Shown here one piece after another: positions 20,815 to 31,613 of a DNA stretch of 64,000 nt. A model generated the notes under the pieces. The model made no database searches and was not told the DNA's origin. It worked only from the letters and a program-made list of their open reading frames with translations. The position numbers and the translations under genes are program-made. The DNA is taken from the NCBI GenBank assembly GCA_010015655.1, contig ML976719.1:274547-338546 (forward strand), in the 5' to 3' direction. How positions within the stretch are numbered: position 1 is the stretch's first letter; every line of letters starts with the position of its first letter. Origin of the DNA: Bimuria novae-zelandiae CBS 107.79 (Eukaryota > Ascomycota > Dothideomycetes > Pleosporales > Didymosphaeriaceae).

Positions 20815-23257
20815 GTAGATTTCTCTATCCAGCTTTGCATGGACAAACGCGTTAGTAACGTTGTGTTAGATAAGCTCTAGGTTAAGCTAAGCTATAATCG
20901 CTATAAGCATGCGGAATAATTATCCTATAAGTATTACGGCGTAGGTTTCTTACAAGGTAAGGTGCCGCTATTAATTACCTCGCACTACTAGCCTTGCTTT
21001 ATATTTCTGCAATCGATGGTGTTTGTCGAATTTGTAGGTATATACCCATATATAGTCGAGGATTTAATGGCCTGCTACTTTTACTGGAGCGATTGTAACC
21101 TCACTCTAGGACTTTATTTCCTTATAGCTCTATAAATAGGAACGTTCTGCTTCCTTCTACATATTATAGAGAGGGTGATCTTCGAGCTTGCTTCGGCATG
21201 TAGGTGGCTCTAAAAGCACGCTTTAATATGGCTTCTTACTTAATATAATTATTTATTAAAGCTGCGCCTTATTAAGAGCCTTACCTTTATATTTACCGCT
21301 ACTGCTAGCTTTAGTGCCTGCTATAAAGGCTACGGCCTATAGGCTTGTTTGCCACTGCCCTGTTTGCACTCTTTAGGGTAGTATAGCTTAATCGCCTCCT
21401 GCTATTAATTATGTAAAGAGTGTCACTAGTAGCAGCGTTAAAGGAGGTGTTAGATATTTACATCTAACTTTCCTGTCTTGCCTATACTTAGGAGCTCCTT
21501 TAACCTCTTCCTCTAGCGCTTTACTAATTGTCTTATCCTTAAAGAAGGACTTAGTGGCATGCTCTTATAGAGGTAAGGGAGGTAACTCTACTAATTATAC
21601 CTAAGCCACTATTTCTTCTAATATGCTGTGCATAAGATTTTTTATTAGGTCTTTAGTTTTGCCTAAGAATATAGTATCCTCGTTAAATATTACGTCGCGA
21701 GTACTAATTGTCTTTGCTAGAGAGGGAATCTATATTCTCTAGATATTTATTAATTTGTAGCTAATAAGGTAGCTAATCTATACCTTAGGGTTAAGCCTTT
21801 GAAGCCTGCTCTTGCCGCGTTTTATATCGTTGGTCATCGCAAAAGCTTTATAGCTATATACTTTTAGGTAAGCTTGATTAGGCTTCTTCGGTTGGGTAAT
21901 AATGCCGTTCTAAAAAGCTACTGTCGTAAAGAACACTTTATATAGAGATTATTATTAATTAGCGTAGTTTGGCGTTTGATTATATAAGTAGACTGCGGCT
22001 TAGGTAATCTTAGGCCATATCTACTAGGGTAGGTTAGAGTTAAGTCGTATCGCGCGCGCTTTCTCCTTAATTACGCCCCCTAAGTATTTAGCTCCTCTAT
22101 TTTGTACTTAAGTATTAAGTACTAAAAGCTTAATTTTAATGCCTTGCGCTAAGCACTACTTCTTAATATCTACCTTAATAAAGAAGATCTTGTTATTAGA
22201 TTTAATTACTTTTACTATAATATTATATTATACTTCTATAAACCGCATAAAGGTGCTAAGTAATTTAATAATTAACCGTGCTGGGCGATTATTCTTAAAG
22301 TAGAAGTCCTATGCAAAGCTAGAAAATTAGTTAGTAATTAGTATTTAGCTCTTCTCTCTTGTTAAGCTATCTGCTTTATAGTCGTGAAAATCAATTACGA
22401 CTCGCTCGCCGGGACCTTCTGTTAGATCTCTGGCTTGCCAGCGTATTTGCCATTTTAGTTTTACTTTGCCATAGGTATCACACTTAACTATAAGAAGACT
22501 TTTAATTTTTACCCCCTTAGATTGCTACACGAGGTGTTTAAAGGCCTAAGGGCCTAAATAGCCTAATTATTAGTGCTAGGTCCACGCGTTTGCCTTTTAC
22601 GGTCTTTATTTAGTGCGTGTATTAGTCTTGTGAGTGGCGTGCGTAGCATTAGTAGGAATACTACCTGCTAGCCTTGTCTTGTGTTCTAAGACCCACTGTC
22701 TATGCAGCTCTTAGAGTTCTGCTAGCATAGTATTGTCTTTTCTCTTTAGAGTTGTTGGGTCTGCTCTTATATCCCACCAAAGGCCTTGCCTCTAGAGTAA
22801 TTGGAATAATACAAGGTTATAGAGCAGATTAGGGTAATAGGCTATATTATCTAGCTATATTAATTAATTGCTATTTGCACTCTATACGTTAAGATAGACG
22901 CTCTTGTATCTTTTAATCTATATTTATGTATTCCCTGCCCATATAAAGTCTCCTGGCGCTGGTGGACGGTATGAGACAAAGCGATTAATATTGTTAAAGA
23001 TATGGCAGGTTATGCCTGAATTAAGTATGGCAAAGCGTCGCAATAGGTACGTATTTAGGTTAGTGTGGAAGGATGCGGCGTTAAAGCTCGCTAGGATTTT
23101 AGTAATCTTACGTCTATCTAGTTATTTATTATTAGCCTTAGTAATTCGAGGTGGAGTGGGAGTATATAATTATTTAATTTTAGGTGCCTATAATTTGGCC
23201 TTTTTTGTTCCTTTTAACTTTTCTTGGAAGTCGGTATCATGTTCTAGCCTAAGCTTG

Positions 23258-23480
23258 TGTCCGATTATACGGCCTCTATCTATTGTGGATATGAGGCTGG
23301 AACACTTTCTTGTTTGTACCATTCTGAATAAGGCTAGCGCTGCATTGGCACTTTCAGGATCCTCGCACACATCTGCATTCCAGACAGATCAGAAGACGAC
23401 AATTAATCAATCCATTTATTACATCCATCAACTTATCTATCGCATTATCTTAAAGTGACAGAACACTATCAAATCTGACA
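23258..23480 (-). repeat. Solo LTR (F-type family) inside Copia C
   Basis: 223 bp, + strand termini TGTCCGATTATACGG and AAATCTGACA, flanked by a perfect 5-bp duplicate GCTTG (23253-23257 and 23481-23485). It is absent from the right copy of C. Base composition is normal, unlike the RIPped surroundings, so it is younger. Orientation is uncertain because both ends are TGTC/GACA; its end matches the LTR of element F. Confidence 0.9.
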
Positions 23481-24641
23481 GCTTGACTAGCTTTACCATA
23501 AGAGGGTTTGGTATAAACTAGTCTAGCTACTTGTCTAGAAAGGCATAGAAACAGTCTTAAAGACTATAGCGTAGTTTATAAGTAGGGTAGTAATTACCAC
23601 TAACTATTGTTAGCTTAAGGCTCTAAGGCGACCGCTTAGTTCTAGTACGTTAACTATTATTTTATTATTTATAATTCTAAGGTCTTCTCTAACTTTTAGA
23701 TAATGCTGCTTTATCTATAAGAGAGGCGTCCCTGTCTGTAGCCTAGGTAGGTTTACCACCTTTAGCGAGAGATAACCTTGCAGCAGCAAAAGCGCCCTTT
23801 TATTTACCCTTAGTTAGGTGCTACAGGATTATGTAGTCTTAGAAGAGTTTTATTATATGCTTTCGTAAGATAGCTATATCCTTACTTCTATATTGCTAGA
23901 AGGTCGTTACCTATATAGGTGCGATATAAATAACTACCTTTATAAAGTCTTCTTTTACTAAGTTAAGCCTTTAAAGTTCTAGAACCTAATTAGTCTCTGC
24001 TTCTGTGGCTGCGTGATCGTACTTAGAGAGCTATGTAGCCTATAATCTAGCCGTTCTTATTAGCTTAAGCGCTTCTTAATACCTTGTTCTTAATTATCTG
24101 TATTTGTCTTGATGGTTAACCCTAATTATAATTGTAAAGTTATTTATCTATTACTTAATTATTTCTCTAGAAATATAGTAGTTGTTCTAGAGATGCGCGG
24201 AGATTATTAACTAGAGAAAGGTAATCACTTTATTAAGGTCTACCTTTTCTTCTTAATAGGCTCGATCCATGACCTTATAGATCTCGAGCTGTCCTTTATA
24301 GTAGTTGCTATTATCTTTGTATGCTTTCGCGCCTGTTAGCGATAGATAAGATAGTAATATTAGTGTATTATTTAGGTTTGTATTCGTGTAGACAGCGTTT
24401 AGCTGGTAGTTGCCTATTAACGGTGGTATTAGCATGGCGGGTTTCTGCTTTGGTTTATCTATTAGCGCTAGGTCGATAATGTTCTAGACCTTAAGGAATT
24501 AGCATCTTGTTTTAAGCTATTTTAGCCATGGTGTGTAATTCGTGTAGTTAGTTAGGATTACTGTAGGATTTCTAAGTGTTAATAGGGCTATTGCGATTGG
24601 CTTAATAAGGTAGTATTAGTTAAGGCAGTAAGACTCTTAAT

Positions 24642-24933
24642 TATTAGATTAGAAGGGTAATCTAATAAGATAAAAAGATAATAATTAATTAAGATAAATT
24701 AAGGTATAAGTTATGTGTGCTTGTCTCTAAGAGGTCTAAGACTTTGCCTTTTATCTTTAGGTTGCCTGCCTAGATATCCCTTGCTTTATTCCTTACTTTA
24801 TCCTTGCTTTATTCCTTGCTTTATTCCTTGCGTCATTCCTTGCCCGTTGAGCGAGGGCGGAATGCAAGGGCGGAATGTACGGGCGTAAGTGCGCCAGCCT
24901 CCTTGCAGATGCAAAGGACCATGTAATCGGACA
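24642..24933 (-). repeat. 5' LTR of Copia C
   Basis: 292 bp, same length as the three other C LTRs. The outer end ATGTAATCGGACA is intact and the inner end is RIPped (TATTAG for TGTCAG). Confidence 0.9.
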
Positions 24934-25360
24934 GGTCTCCAGCTTGAGGATAAGCCTAAGCTGAGGGGGTGTGTCTGACTACATGGCCCTTTGCACACAC
25001 GAAGGTAGCTAGCGCAACCCTACATAAAGAGACTTTGCCAGCAGTCCGTGTGAACCAAATAACTCATGTATATCCCCCTCTGCCACTAGAGGTAAGCTAT
25101 CTCCTATATACCCAGGCGCAAACATCCTAGATAACTGGCAAACAGCAAACAAAAGGAAAATAAGCCATCAGCTCGGTGGCAAACATCAAAAACAAACAAA
25201 AGGAAAACAAGCCATCAGCTCAGTGGCAAACATCAAACCTCACAGTCCGGTTCACCCGCACGATTCTGGGCGGGATAAAGGGCGACTCTCCTTACTCAAC
25301 GGAAATAGATTAGCGTCTTTTGAGACGTAAGGATAAAAGAGCCTTACATTCTTGCAAAGA
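24934..25360 (+). mobile_element. Copia D 3' end and 3' LTR
   Basis: Starts with target duplicate GGTCT. It then reads purine tract aagctgagggggtg and an LTR beginning TGTCTGACTACATGGCCC at 24972, related to the C and F LTRs. The LTR contains a duplicated unit of about 45 bp (25,135-25,235: GGCAAACA...AAACAAAAGGAAAA...AGCCATCAGCTC). The 3' boundary near 25,360 is approximate. The 5' half of D is missing from the window. Confidence 0.6.
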
Positions 25361-25490
25361 CACAACACAAGAATCAATTACTTTTCCATCTCATCAAAAA
25401 CACCCTTTAATCTAACAACTAGGCTTATTAAGAAGAAGAAGCCTGCGCTAGCACCTATATACGTTAATAAAGCTATATCTACTCTACTAG

Positions 25491-25567
25491 CGCCCTTATC
25501 GCGCAGTGGTAGAATAATTAGAATACTAAGTAGATATCTATAATCTGGGTCGCTAACAATCATCTAT
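25491..25567 (+). other. Degraded tRNA-like sequence
   Basis: CGCCCTTATCGCGCAGTGGT resembles the acceptor and D-arm (A box) of a fungal tRNA. About 45 nt later AATCTGGGTCGC resembles a mutated T-arm. Anticodon stem pairing is poor. Probably a RIP-damaged tRNA or tRNA-derived repeat, not functional. Confidence 0.2.
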
Positions 25568-25706
25568 AGACCTAGAAGACCCCTCCACCAACAAATCTCG
25601 TGATAATAGCTTTTATATAGAGCTCTATAGCCTCATATTGCTGGCAGAGATTTTGGTGTTGCGCGTGCACCAGCTGACGGCGTGCATCAGCTGCCAAGGC
25701 ACGGTA

Positions 25707-25938
25707 CGAGGAGCTCGTTTTTAGTGAGAAATACGCTAAGATTTTTTCAATCTAACAGTGCTGCATTACAACCGCAATATCAAATATTAATTTATAAATA
25801 TTTAAGAGCTAAAAGAGAAGTCTTAGAGCTATTTTCTTATATATTTAACTCTTACTAGTAATTATTTTAAAGGGTTTTAATGTTGGGCAGTCAGATCGAA
25901 AAACCTTGGCATATGTCTCACTAAAAACGAGCTCCTCG
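25707..25938. mobile_element. MITE with TA target duplication
   Basis: 232 bp with a perfect 23-bp terminal inverted repeat (starts CGAGGAGCTCGTTTTTAG) that extends with mismatches to about 50 bp. It is bounded on both sides by TA (25705-25706, 25939-25940). No coding capacity, AT-rich centre. TA target and short TIR suggest a Tc1/mariner (pogo/Fot1-like) non-autonomous element. Confidence 0.82.
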
Positions 25939-26132
25939 TAGTGCTTCGCATTCGCTTGTAGGAGCGACATGGATCATCCAACCACTCCGCGTTCGAGCGG
26001 CAGAGTAATACGACGCCCAATGCTGCACGGCCCCCCTCTGCTGGAGAGCGAAGACATAAGCCCAGCTGGGCCCTCTGTACACTGAGTGAATCAGGGCCCA
26101 ATGCGTTCGTCTCTTACCTGCAAGATCTTGCA

Positions 26133-28000
26133 ATGAACAACATGGGTCTCTACGAAAAGCAAGAGTCGCACGAGACATCCATACTTGCTCACTCCGACCC
26201 TAATCCAGCCCATGGAACACCCACAATCTCACTTCGGAATGATTCATCATCCATCTCGTTGCGGCCGGAGGTGCAAATACCCAAATGGAGGCTTGTCTCG
26301 CTCTACGTGAGGTAATTGAAATATACCTCTAATAGTTCGCGGACTACGTGCTGATGGTAGATGTGACAGTATCTGCTTTGGACTTTTCCTTGGATTCTTG
26401 GACACCTCCATTGTCGCCACAGCTCTTTACACTATCGGGGCAGAGTTCCAATCACTTTCCAAGGTCAATTGGGTGGCACTATCTTACACACTCGCCTATC
26501 TTGGGTGTACCACCATCTTCGCATCCTTGTCCGATGTTTTCGGTCGTCGCGATACCTACGCCGCTGCTTCGGTTCTGTTTCTCGCCTTCTCCCTCGGATG
26601 TGGATGGGCGCAAGATCTAAATCAGCTCATTGCGTTCCGTACCCTGCAAGGTGTCGGCGGGAGTGGCCTTTACAGTATTGCCTTCGTCATCCTACCGGAG
26701 ATTAGCAGCTTGAAGATGCTTAAAATGATCGGAGCTTTGGCGGGCGGAGTGATCGTGATGAGCGGAATTTTGGGTCCTGTTCTTGGAGGCGTTATAACCA
26801 ACTATAGTACCTGGAGATGGATCTTCTGGATCAACGCTCCAATTGGAGTTGGTCCACTCATCTTGTTCGTGCTTGCTTGGCCAGACGAGAAGCAACTACC
26901 GCCTGCAGAGCGCCGCCCCTTTCGTCAGCTAGACTTCTTGGGTTTCTTCTTGCTGGTAGTAGCAAGTGTCCCTTTGGTCTTTTCTTTCCAAGAAGCCGGC
27001 ATCCGTATTGTGTCGAACAAGCATGTGTGGAAGACAGCAATGTTTCTCGCGCCGCTACTCGTAGGCACCGTCTGCTGGATCGCACTGTTTGGATGGGAGT
27101 ACATCGTCTCCATACGCTGGTCTGCGTCGATCAACCCATTGTTCCCGTTGAGACTTGCCAAAAACAGGATTTACACGTCCGCTGTAGCGGCAACGATGTT
27201 ATCCGGGTTTCCTTACTTTGTCGTAATCTACTCCCTGCCAACCCATTTCCAAGTTGTCAACAATCACAGCGCACTTGCATCGGCAATAGCCCTGCTTCCT
27301 ATGCTCGGTTCAGCAGCTGTCGGCGCGACAATCGCGGGAGCCATTTCGAGCAAAAAGAATAACACATTTCCGGTGATGATGACGGGAGCAGTGCTTATGC
27401 TTATTGGTACAGCAACTTTGTCGACACTCGATAGCGTAAACCATACGCAGGCAAAAGCGTACGGTTTGCAAGTCTTTGTTGGCCTCGGTTTCGGCTTGAC
27501 GGTCAGCACTTCAAGCATGATCGCTAGTGTTGAAAGCGAATTCAGGGACAATGGTACGCTTTCTAACTCTCGAATGGATGTTGCTGACTTGCGTAGCCGT
27601 CGCTCAAGGCATCGTAGCACAAGTGCGAGTGTTTGGTGGCAGTATTGGGATTGCCACCTCAACTGCAATCCTCGGTATCAAACAGCGTCAGCAACTTCTG
27701 GGAACAGGACTTCTCACCCCTTCGCAACTGCAGTCGCTGCGGGACACCATGTCAAGTCTCGCGCCAGATGCTATTGTAGCGGTGAAGCAGGCGTACACCG
27801 ATGCGTTTGATGACGTTCTCGTCGTTTGTTCGATAATCTCAGGCGTTTGTCTGCTCGTAACGATTGGATGTTGGCAGAGGAGTCCTCTCAGCATGCCGGA
27901 GCGAAGAGAACAACAAGTCGAAAACGAGGCGAACAGGCAGAGAGAAATCGCTGAAGCGAAAGCAAGATCGCGTTCTGTTGAGGCAGTGGAAGGAAAATAA
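26133..28000 (+). CDS. MFS drug:H+ antiporter, DHA2-like (14 TM)
   Basis: Three exons, 26133-26311, 26370-27553 and 27597-28000. Introns are GTAATT...GACAG (58 nt) and GTACGC...GTAG (43 nt); the frame gives 588 residues. After a soluble N-terminus of about 55 residues, TM1 starts at SICFGLFLGFLDTSIVATAL. MFS motif A is FASLSDVFGRRD, and the antiporter motif C is around SGILGPVLGG. TRWIFWIN-type sequence (STWRWIFWINAPIG) is characteristic of the 14-TM DHA2/TRI12 group. It probably exports toxic or secondary compounds from the plasma membrane; the substrate is unknown. The cytosolic C-tail is Glu/Arg-rich. Appears intact. No biosynthetic cluster is visible beside it, only a MITE and transposon upstream. 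Confidence 0.9.
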
Positions 28001-28470
28001 AAATTGATAGCATTATGCTTGGATGCCTGGCTTTTGCCTGTTCTATTATCGTACCTAACCCCTCCATTTCTGCGCAAATTTCCGCAGTTGATCTGATGCT
28101 AATAAAAACCTTTAACCATTTGGGAGCTATCGTATCAAACGCTTCTTCACCCCTGGAATCACAACGTCGCTAGGAAGTCCAGACATCTTCACCGCTGCAA
28201 GGTCCGTGCTCCTGCCTCTGCAAACGCAGGGTCCAAAACAACGTCCTCGTCGCACTTCCCTTCGTTCCACCACCGTCTTCGCCAAATTCTGAAGACAGAG
28301 CTAACAATCTGAAAAAGGGCTGTACTGCGTTGTGCCGTGGCTTGGAGAAGCAGCAAAGGGCGAAGTAATCAGCGTGAACAAGGCCACTTCATACACAAGC
28401 GGAAGGCACGATTTGCAGTAAGTTACGTCATCACACGTATTGTCTGACCTGTCTGACTGTTTCTCAGAAG

Positions 28471-28774
28471 ATGTCCGCTCCACTCCTCTTGCACGCCGTG
28501 CTTGGGGAGCCTCTGGGTGTCGAGTGCTGCGGCAAGCTATACGAGATCCGCTCTTTAGGCCGCGACGGACGAGCTCGTTCGTTTCTATATCGATCACATC
28601 AGCCAGATCCCGCCTGTCATCAATGCCATCGCGATTGAGGACGTGAGTTTGATCTTGCCTCAGTTCACGGGAGAAGATCCGCTTCTGTCGGTTTCGGACC
28701 TCAAGAAGGGCGATCTTGAAGAATTGCACAAATTCTGCAGCAAGTCCTGTCGCTGGAAGATTCGTATCCTCTAA
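28471..28774 (+). pseudogene. Small unknown gene, apparently frameshifted
   Basis: A candidate intron GTAAGT...TTTCTCAG (ends 28467) precedes ATGTCCGCTCC. The frame MSAPLLLHAVLGEPLGVE stays open until about 28,560. A +1 shift leads into an equally coding-like frame, DELVRFYIDHISQIPPVINA and then VSDLKKGDLEELHKFC, ending TAA at 28774. This fits one exon with one extra base. Function not recognised. It could be the 5' part of the CCCH gene that follows. Confidence 0.35.
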
Positions 28775-29321
28775 CAAGATCCTAGAGTGCTTCTGCCGTA
28801 CTACGCATGCCCTCCTTGCGCAGTCTCTGATGCCTATCGTACATCCGCTACGTAAACCGACTTCTCAAAACCGAATTACGCGACAAGTTTCGATCGTCGA
28901 CGCCGTGGCACAAGTGTACAAAACTAGAACCAGTGGAGGATCATCAACTTCAACTCATCGCACTCAGTCGCTGACAAGCTCAAATCCTTCATTAAGCATT
29001 CCTAAGACGTTGTCGACAGCCTGCACTGGTGCCTCAGTCTCAGAAAATTTCGCAATGATCAAGCGCCAAGTCAACATCAGCAATCCTCCCCTCACTGCGA
29101 AGGACCGCAGAGACACCGTTCTCGGCAGACTGAAACCTTCGCGCTACGGTGCTTCGAGGACTCTGATCCTAGGGTTGTGCCACTACACCTTCGGAACTTG
29201 TATGAAGTGCCCATTCGGAAGGGACTGCCCCTTTAGACATCACTGGTTCAGCCTCGAAGAAGTGAAGTGGATCAAGTCAGTTGCTGGAGAGAAGCAGTGG
29301 CGGGAGTTGAGAACCAAATGA
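28716..29321 (+). CDS. CCCH zinc-finger-containing hypothetical protein
   Basis: 201 residues from the first ATG; ATGs at 28830 or 29056 are alternatives. The Ser/Thr-rich N-terminal half looks disordered. The C-terminal part, CHYTFGTCMKCPFGRDCPFRH, has C-x5-C-x3-H spacing at its end, like RNA-binding CCCH fingers, and is followed by WFSLEEVKWIKSVAGEKQW. The 5' end overlaps the frameshifted small frame before it, so the real gene may combine both through splicing or have been damaged. Moderate confidence for the zinc-finger end only. Confidence 0.5.
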   Translation: MKNCTNSAASPVAGRFVSSNKILECFCRTTHALLAQSLMPIVHPLRKPTSQNRITRQVSIVDAVAQVYKTRTSGGSSTSTHRTQSLTSSNPSLSIPKTLSTACTGASVSENFAMIKRQVNISNPPLTAKDRRDTVLGRLKPSRYGASRTLILGLCHYTFGTCMKCPFGRDCPFRHHWFSLEEVKWIKSVAGEKQWRELRTK

Positions 29322-29464
29322 GCGAGGCCAGCACCCCCTGCGCTTCCGACCGAGTTTGTGGATTAGAGGGCTTCTCTACATCTTCTACCAAGATTCAACT
29401 GAAGGAGCGATGGTAAGAAAGGTTCAAGTGATCCTGAGGACACGGTGTACTTAGAATCGAAATG

Positions 29465-29667
29465 TGTCACGGTTTATGGCTCTTACTCTACAAGATAGTT
29501 GCTCCTACCTTGACATGGTTGCGACTTACCTTCTTTCTGTCTAGGACTAGCGTTGTTTGTGCCTGCGCACCTATATCTTCTGTAGCTCCTAGATAGTACA
29601 ACCTCAGTTCAATCCTGCAATCTTTTCCACTGCGTACTGTCCGCTCAGCGCTCTGCTCACCGCGACA
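29465..29667 (+). repeat. Solo LTR, 203 bp
   Basis: Starts TGTCACGGTTTATGG and ends ACCGCGACA, flanked by perfect 5-bp duplicates AAATG (29460-29464, 29668-29672). The TGTCACGG start is shared with the solo LTR in element E and, in RIPped form (TGTTACGG), with element A. Confidence 0.85.
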
Positions 29668-30056
29668 AAATGGCATGGAAAGGATATCATGGACATGTGA
29701 GGATGCAAAGGTGCGACGGTATTTCGGGTGCTACACTTTTCAGGTTGTGCTCCAAATAGGTTATTGATGACAATAGGTGAAGCTATGAAATATTGCTCAG
29801 TAATTTGGGCGACTGCAGACAGAAGGCAAGTATAGCGAACAAAGACTAATGCACTTATAAGCCTGTGACTACAATGTGTTCAACTGTGATGTCGAAAAGA
29901 GTGTTGAGGCAATCGTTGTTTTGATTGAGAAGCTACTCTATGGAGCCATATACTGTGGATCACGTGGATCACGTGCACGGGCCGCACGTACTCGGGTGGC
30001 CCAAGCTTCTATACTGAACCGTCACATCAACTGAAACAGTATTTCCGATCTGCAGC
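29668..30056. other. Intergenic region between two solo LTRs
   Basis: No coding sequence seen. Contains a short tandem GTGGATCAC GTGGATCAC GTG at about 29,956-29,976 with CACGTG-type boxes. Confidence 0.4.
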
Positions 30057-30251
30057 TGTAAGCAGCCCAGAGATATGTCACATGACGACACTAGTCTCAT
30101 GAGTCAGCTCTATCTCTATATACGAGCCTCTGATCACTCCATGTACACACAACACAACACAACACAACACAACACAGAACAACACACAGAGCAACTCAGA
30201 CAATTACACACACAATATACTACCTTCACACATACCACCCACCTGCTTACA
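30057..30251 (+). repeat. Solo LTR of Copia B family, 195 bp
   Basis: TGTAAGCAG...CTGCTTACA with perfect 5-bp duplicates GCAGC (30052-30056 and 30252-30256). Internal CAACA microsatellite is the longest of the four copies. Little or no RIP. It sits 14 bp downstream of the stop codon of the next (minus-strand) gene. Confidence 0.93.
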
Positions 30252-30265
30252 GCAGCACTCGACCC

Positions 30266-30740
30266 CTATCTTTTGGTTCCTTTCTCAACATCCTCTCGTA
30301 TAATCCCTCCCAATTTCAAGAAGGTATTGAATTTTCCCTCTTCCACCCTAACTGTAATAAAATCTTCTTTCCTCAACTCTTCGTTCTTCCGTTCCAGTAC
30401 CCGCTCAGACGTTTTGTCATCTCTTTCCCTGAATTTAAAAGTGCATAGCCCAGGGATAGACGGACCAATACCACCATAAACCTTCCTCGCCAGTTCTGCG
30501 TCTAGATCAGCATACGAAACTGCAAGCAGCAGCAGCAGTCAGCTTGTGCTTACTAATCAAAGCCCATTTCACCCGCTCCTCAAGCTCAGTGTCTATATGG
30601 AGTGCTTTGGCGGTGCGTCCTATGGTCAACGGGAGTAGACTTTGTAGATTAGGTGGTTGTAGTTGAGTTGCAGGGAGAGTGGGGCTCGAAGAATGCTCTT
30701 TCGTATGCTGGCAATACGGCGCGGGCCCGCAAGGGCTCAT
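30266..30740 (-). CDS. Hypothetical protein, two exons
   Basis: Exons 30740-30554 and 30501-30266 with a 52-nt intron (GTAAGC...GATCTAG); 140 residues. The first exon ends TELEERVKWALI, and the second reads ELARKVYGGIGPSIPGLCTF and then KNEELRKEDFITVRVEEGKF. Charged, soluble, no signal peptide, family not recognised. The start is uncertain: the first 30 residues look like leader. A CAG/CTG-rich stretch lies in the intron. A Copia B solo LTR begins just after the stop. Confidence 0.5.
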
Positions 30741-31257
30741 GGGTTTCTTTGTGGTATATCGTTTTGTATGGTGTCACAATTATCGCAAAAGTCGCATCCT
30801 TTAATCATAACTCACGCTAAGCCGCACCAGCAAACGTACTGTTCTTTCAACAATCTGACGGATGTGATAATTGTGTGGCTATGAAAAAAAGGGAAGAACG
30901 AATGGTTCAAAAGTTCCCGGCATCTTGGTGACTGTGTATCAAGCGCATTATAGTCGGGCAGAGTATCCACTCTTCACCGTCCAGGCGCTTCACTCTGACA
31001 GTCGTTGAAAGAAACTCCCATGCTACCTGAATATCAGAGTGGGAAAGAAAGAGAGATTTATGGTTCCAAGACCTACGTGCATGAAAACTTGAGTAAAACA
31101 AAAGACGTTCCAAATGTATCAATTTTGCCCTTCTCGTTATCGTAGAAGAGTTTTGTTACCCGCTAAATCACCCAAAAAACAACCCACACTCACCACCTTT
31201 CCAAATATCGAGTTCGCTGTTAGTTTGCGATGATTCCCTTTGGCGTACGCATGTGCC
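30741..31257. other. Intergenic region
   Basis: No supported gene; minus-strand frame 30,907-31,122 has no recognisable content. Probable promoter of the preceding minus gene and terminator of the next. Confidence 0.4.
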
Positions 31258-31613
31258 CTAATAATTCATATCGTCAAGCTTGCGTTCCAACTCTTCCTGC
31301 TTATCCTTGATCTTTTTCACATCATCGGCCACCTTTTGGAGCAGGTCTTTTGTCCTCCGATGCCGTCTCTTGTGTGTTTGGAGAATTTCCCCCAGCTTTG
31401 TCTCCACTGCTGCGTAAAGGTCTTCGATGCTCATCTTCTTGGGCTCGGTACCCTGCTGATCTCCATCATTATTGGTTTGCTCCTTCTTGCTTACGGGAGC
31501 GGTACGCGGGTTTTCATCGTCGGAGTCAGAGCCGGAATTAGGGGGGCGAGAATCCCTGGGGCGTTCGGGGATGGCCTTTGAGCTCTCATGCTGGATGTTG
31601 GGACGTTGACCAT
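31258..31613 (-). pseudogene. Small coiled-coil gene with a homopolymer frameshift
   Basis: A TATA box (GGTATAAAAAC at about 31,752) and the first ATG at 31613 lead into MVNVPTSSMRAQRPSPNAPG. At a run of six G on the + strand (31541-31546) the frame is lost; the alternative frame continues NSGSDSDDENPRT, then MSIEDLYAAVETKLGEIL, and ends in a charged coiled coil (DDVKKIKDKQEELERKLDD) with stop at 31258. One missing base in the run explains this, so it is either a fresh lesion or a sequence error. About 118 residues if whole. No signal peptide; function unknown. Confidence 0.5.

Larger units (their letters stand above)
19254..24933 (-). mobile_element. Copia element C (left copy), RIP-degraded
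   Basis: 292-bp LTRs at 19254-19545 and 24642-24933. Target duplicate AGTCT at 19249-19253 and GGTCT at 24934-24938 (one RIP transition apart). It is inserted in element D. Minus-strand order is gag (about 24,400), integrase (about 21,900), RT (20,590-20,814, FFYIDDLIIAYNKL) and RNase H (19,888-20,139, SSQGYIIKLFSSLIAWKANK). A purine tract gctaagggggtg precedes the 3' LTR. It carries an extra solo LTR at 23258-23480. Without that insertion and its TSD it is 5,452 bp, exactly the length of the right copy. Confidence 0.93.

Noticed and set aside
22904..23458. 184-codon + strand frame
   Set aside because: Spans Copia C antisense sequence and the solo LTR; not a gene.
28301..28777. 158-codon minus-strand frame
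   Set aside because: The + strand has more convincing protein sequence and a good intron here.
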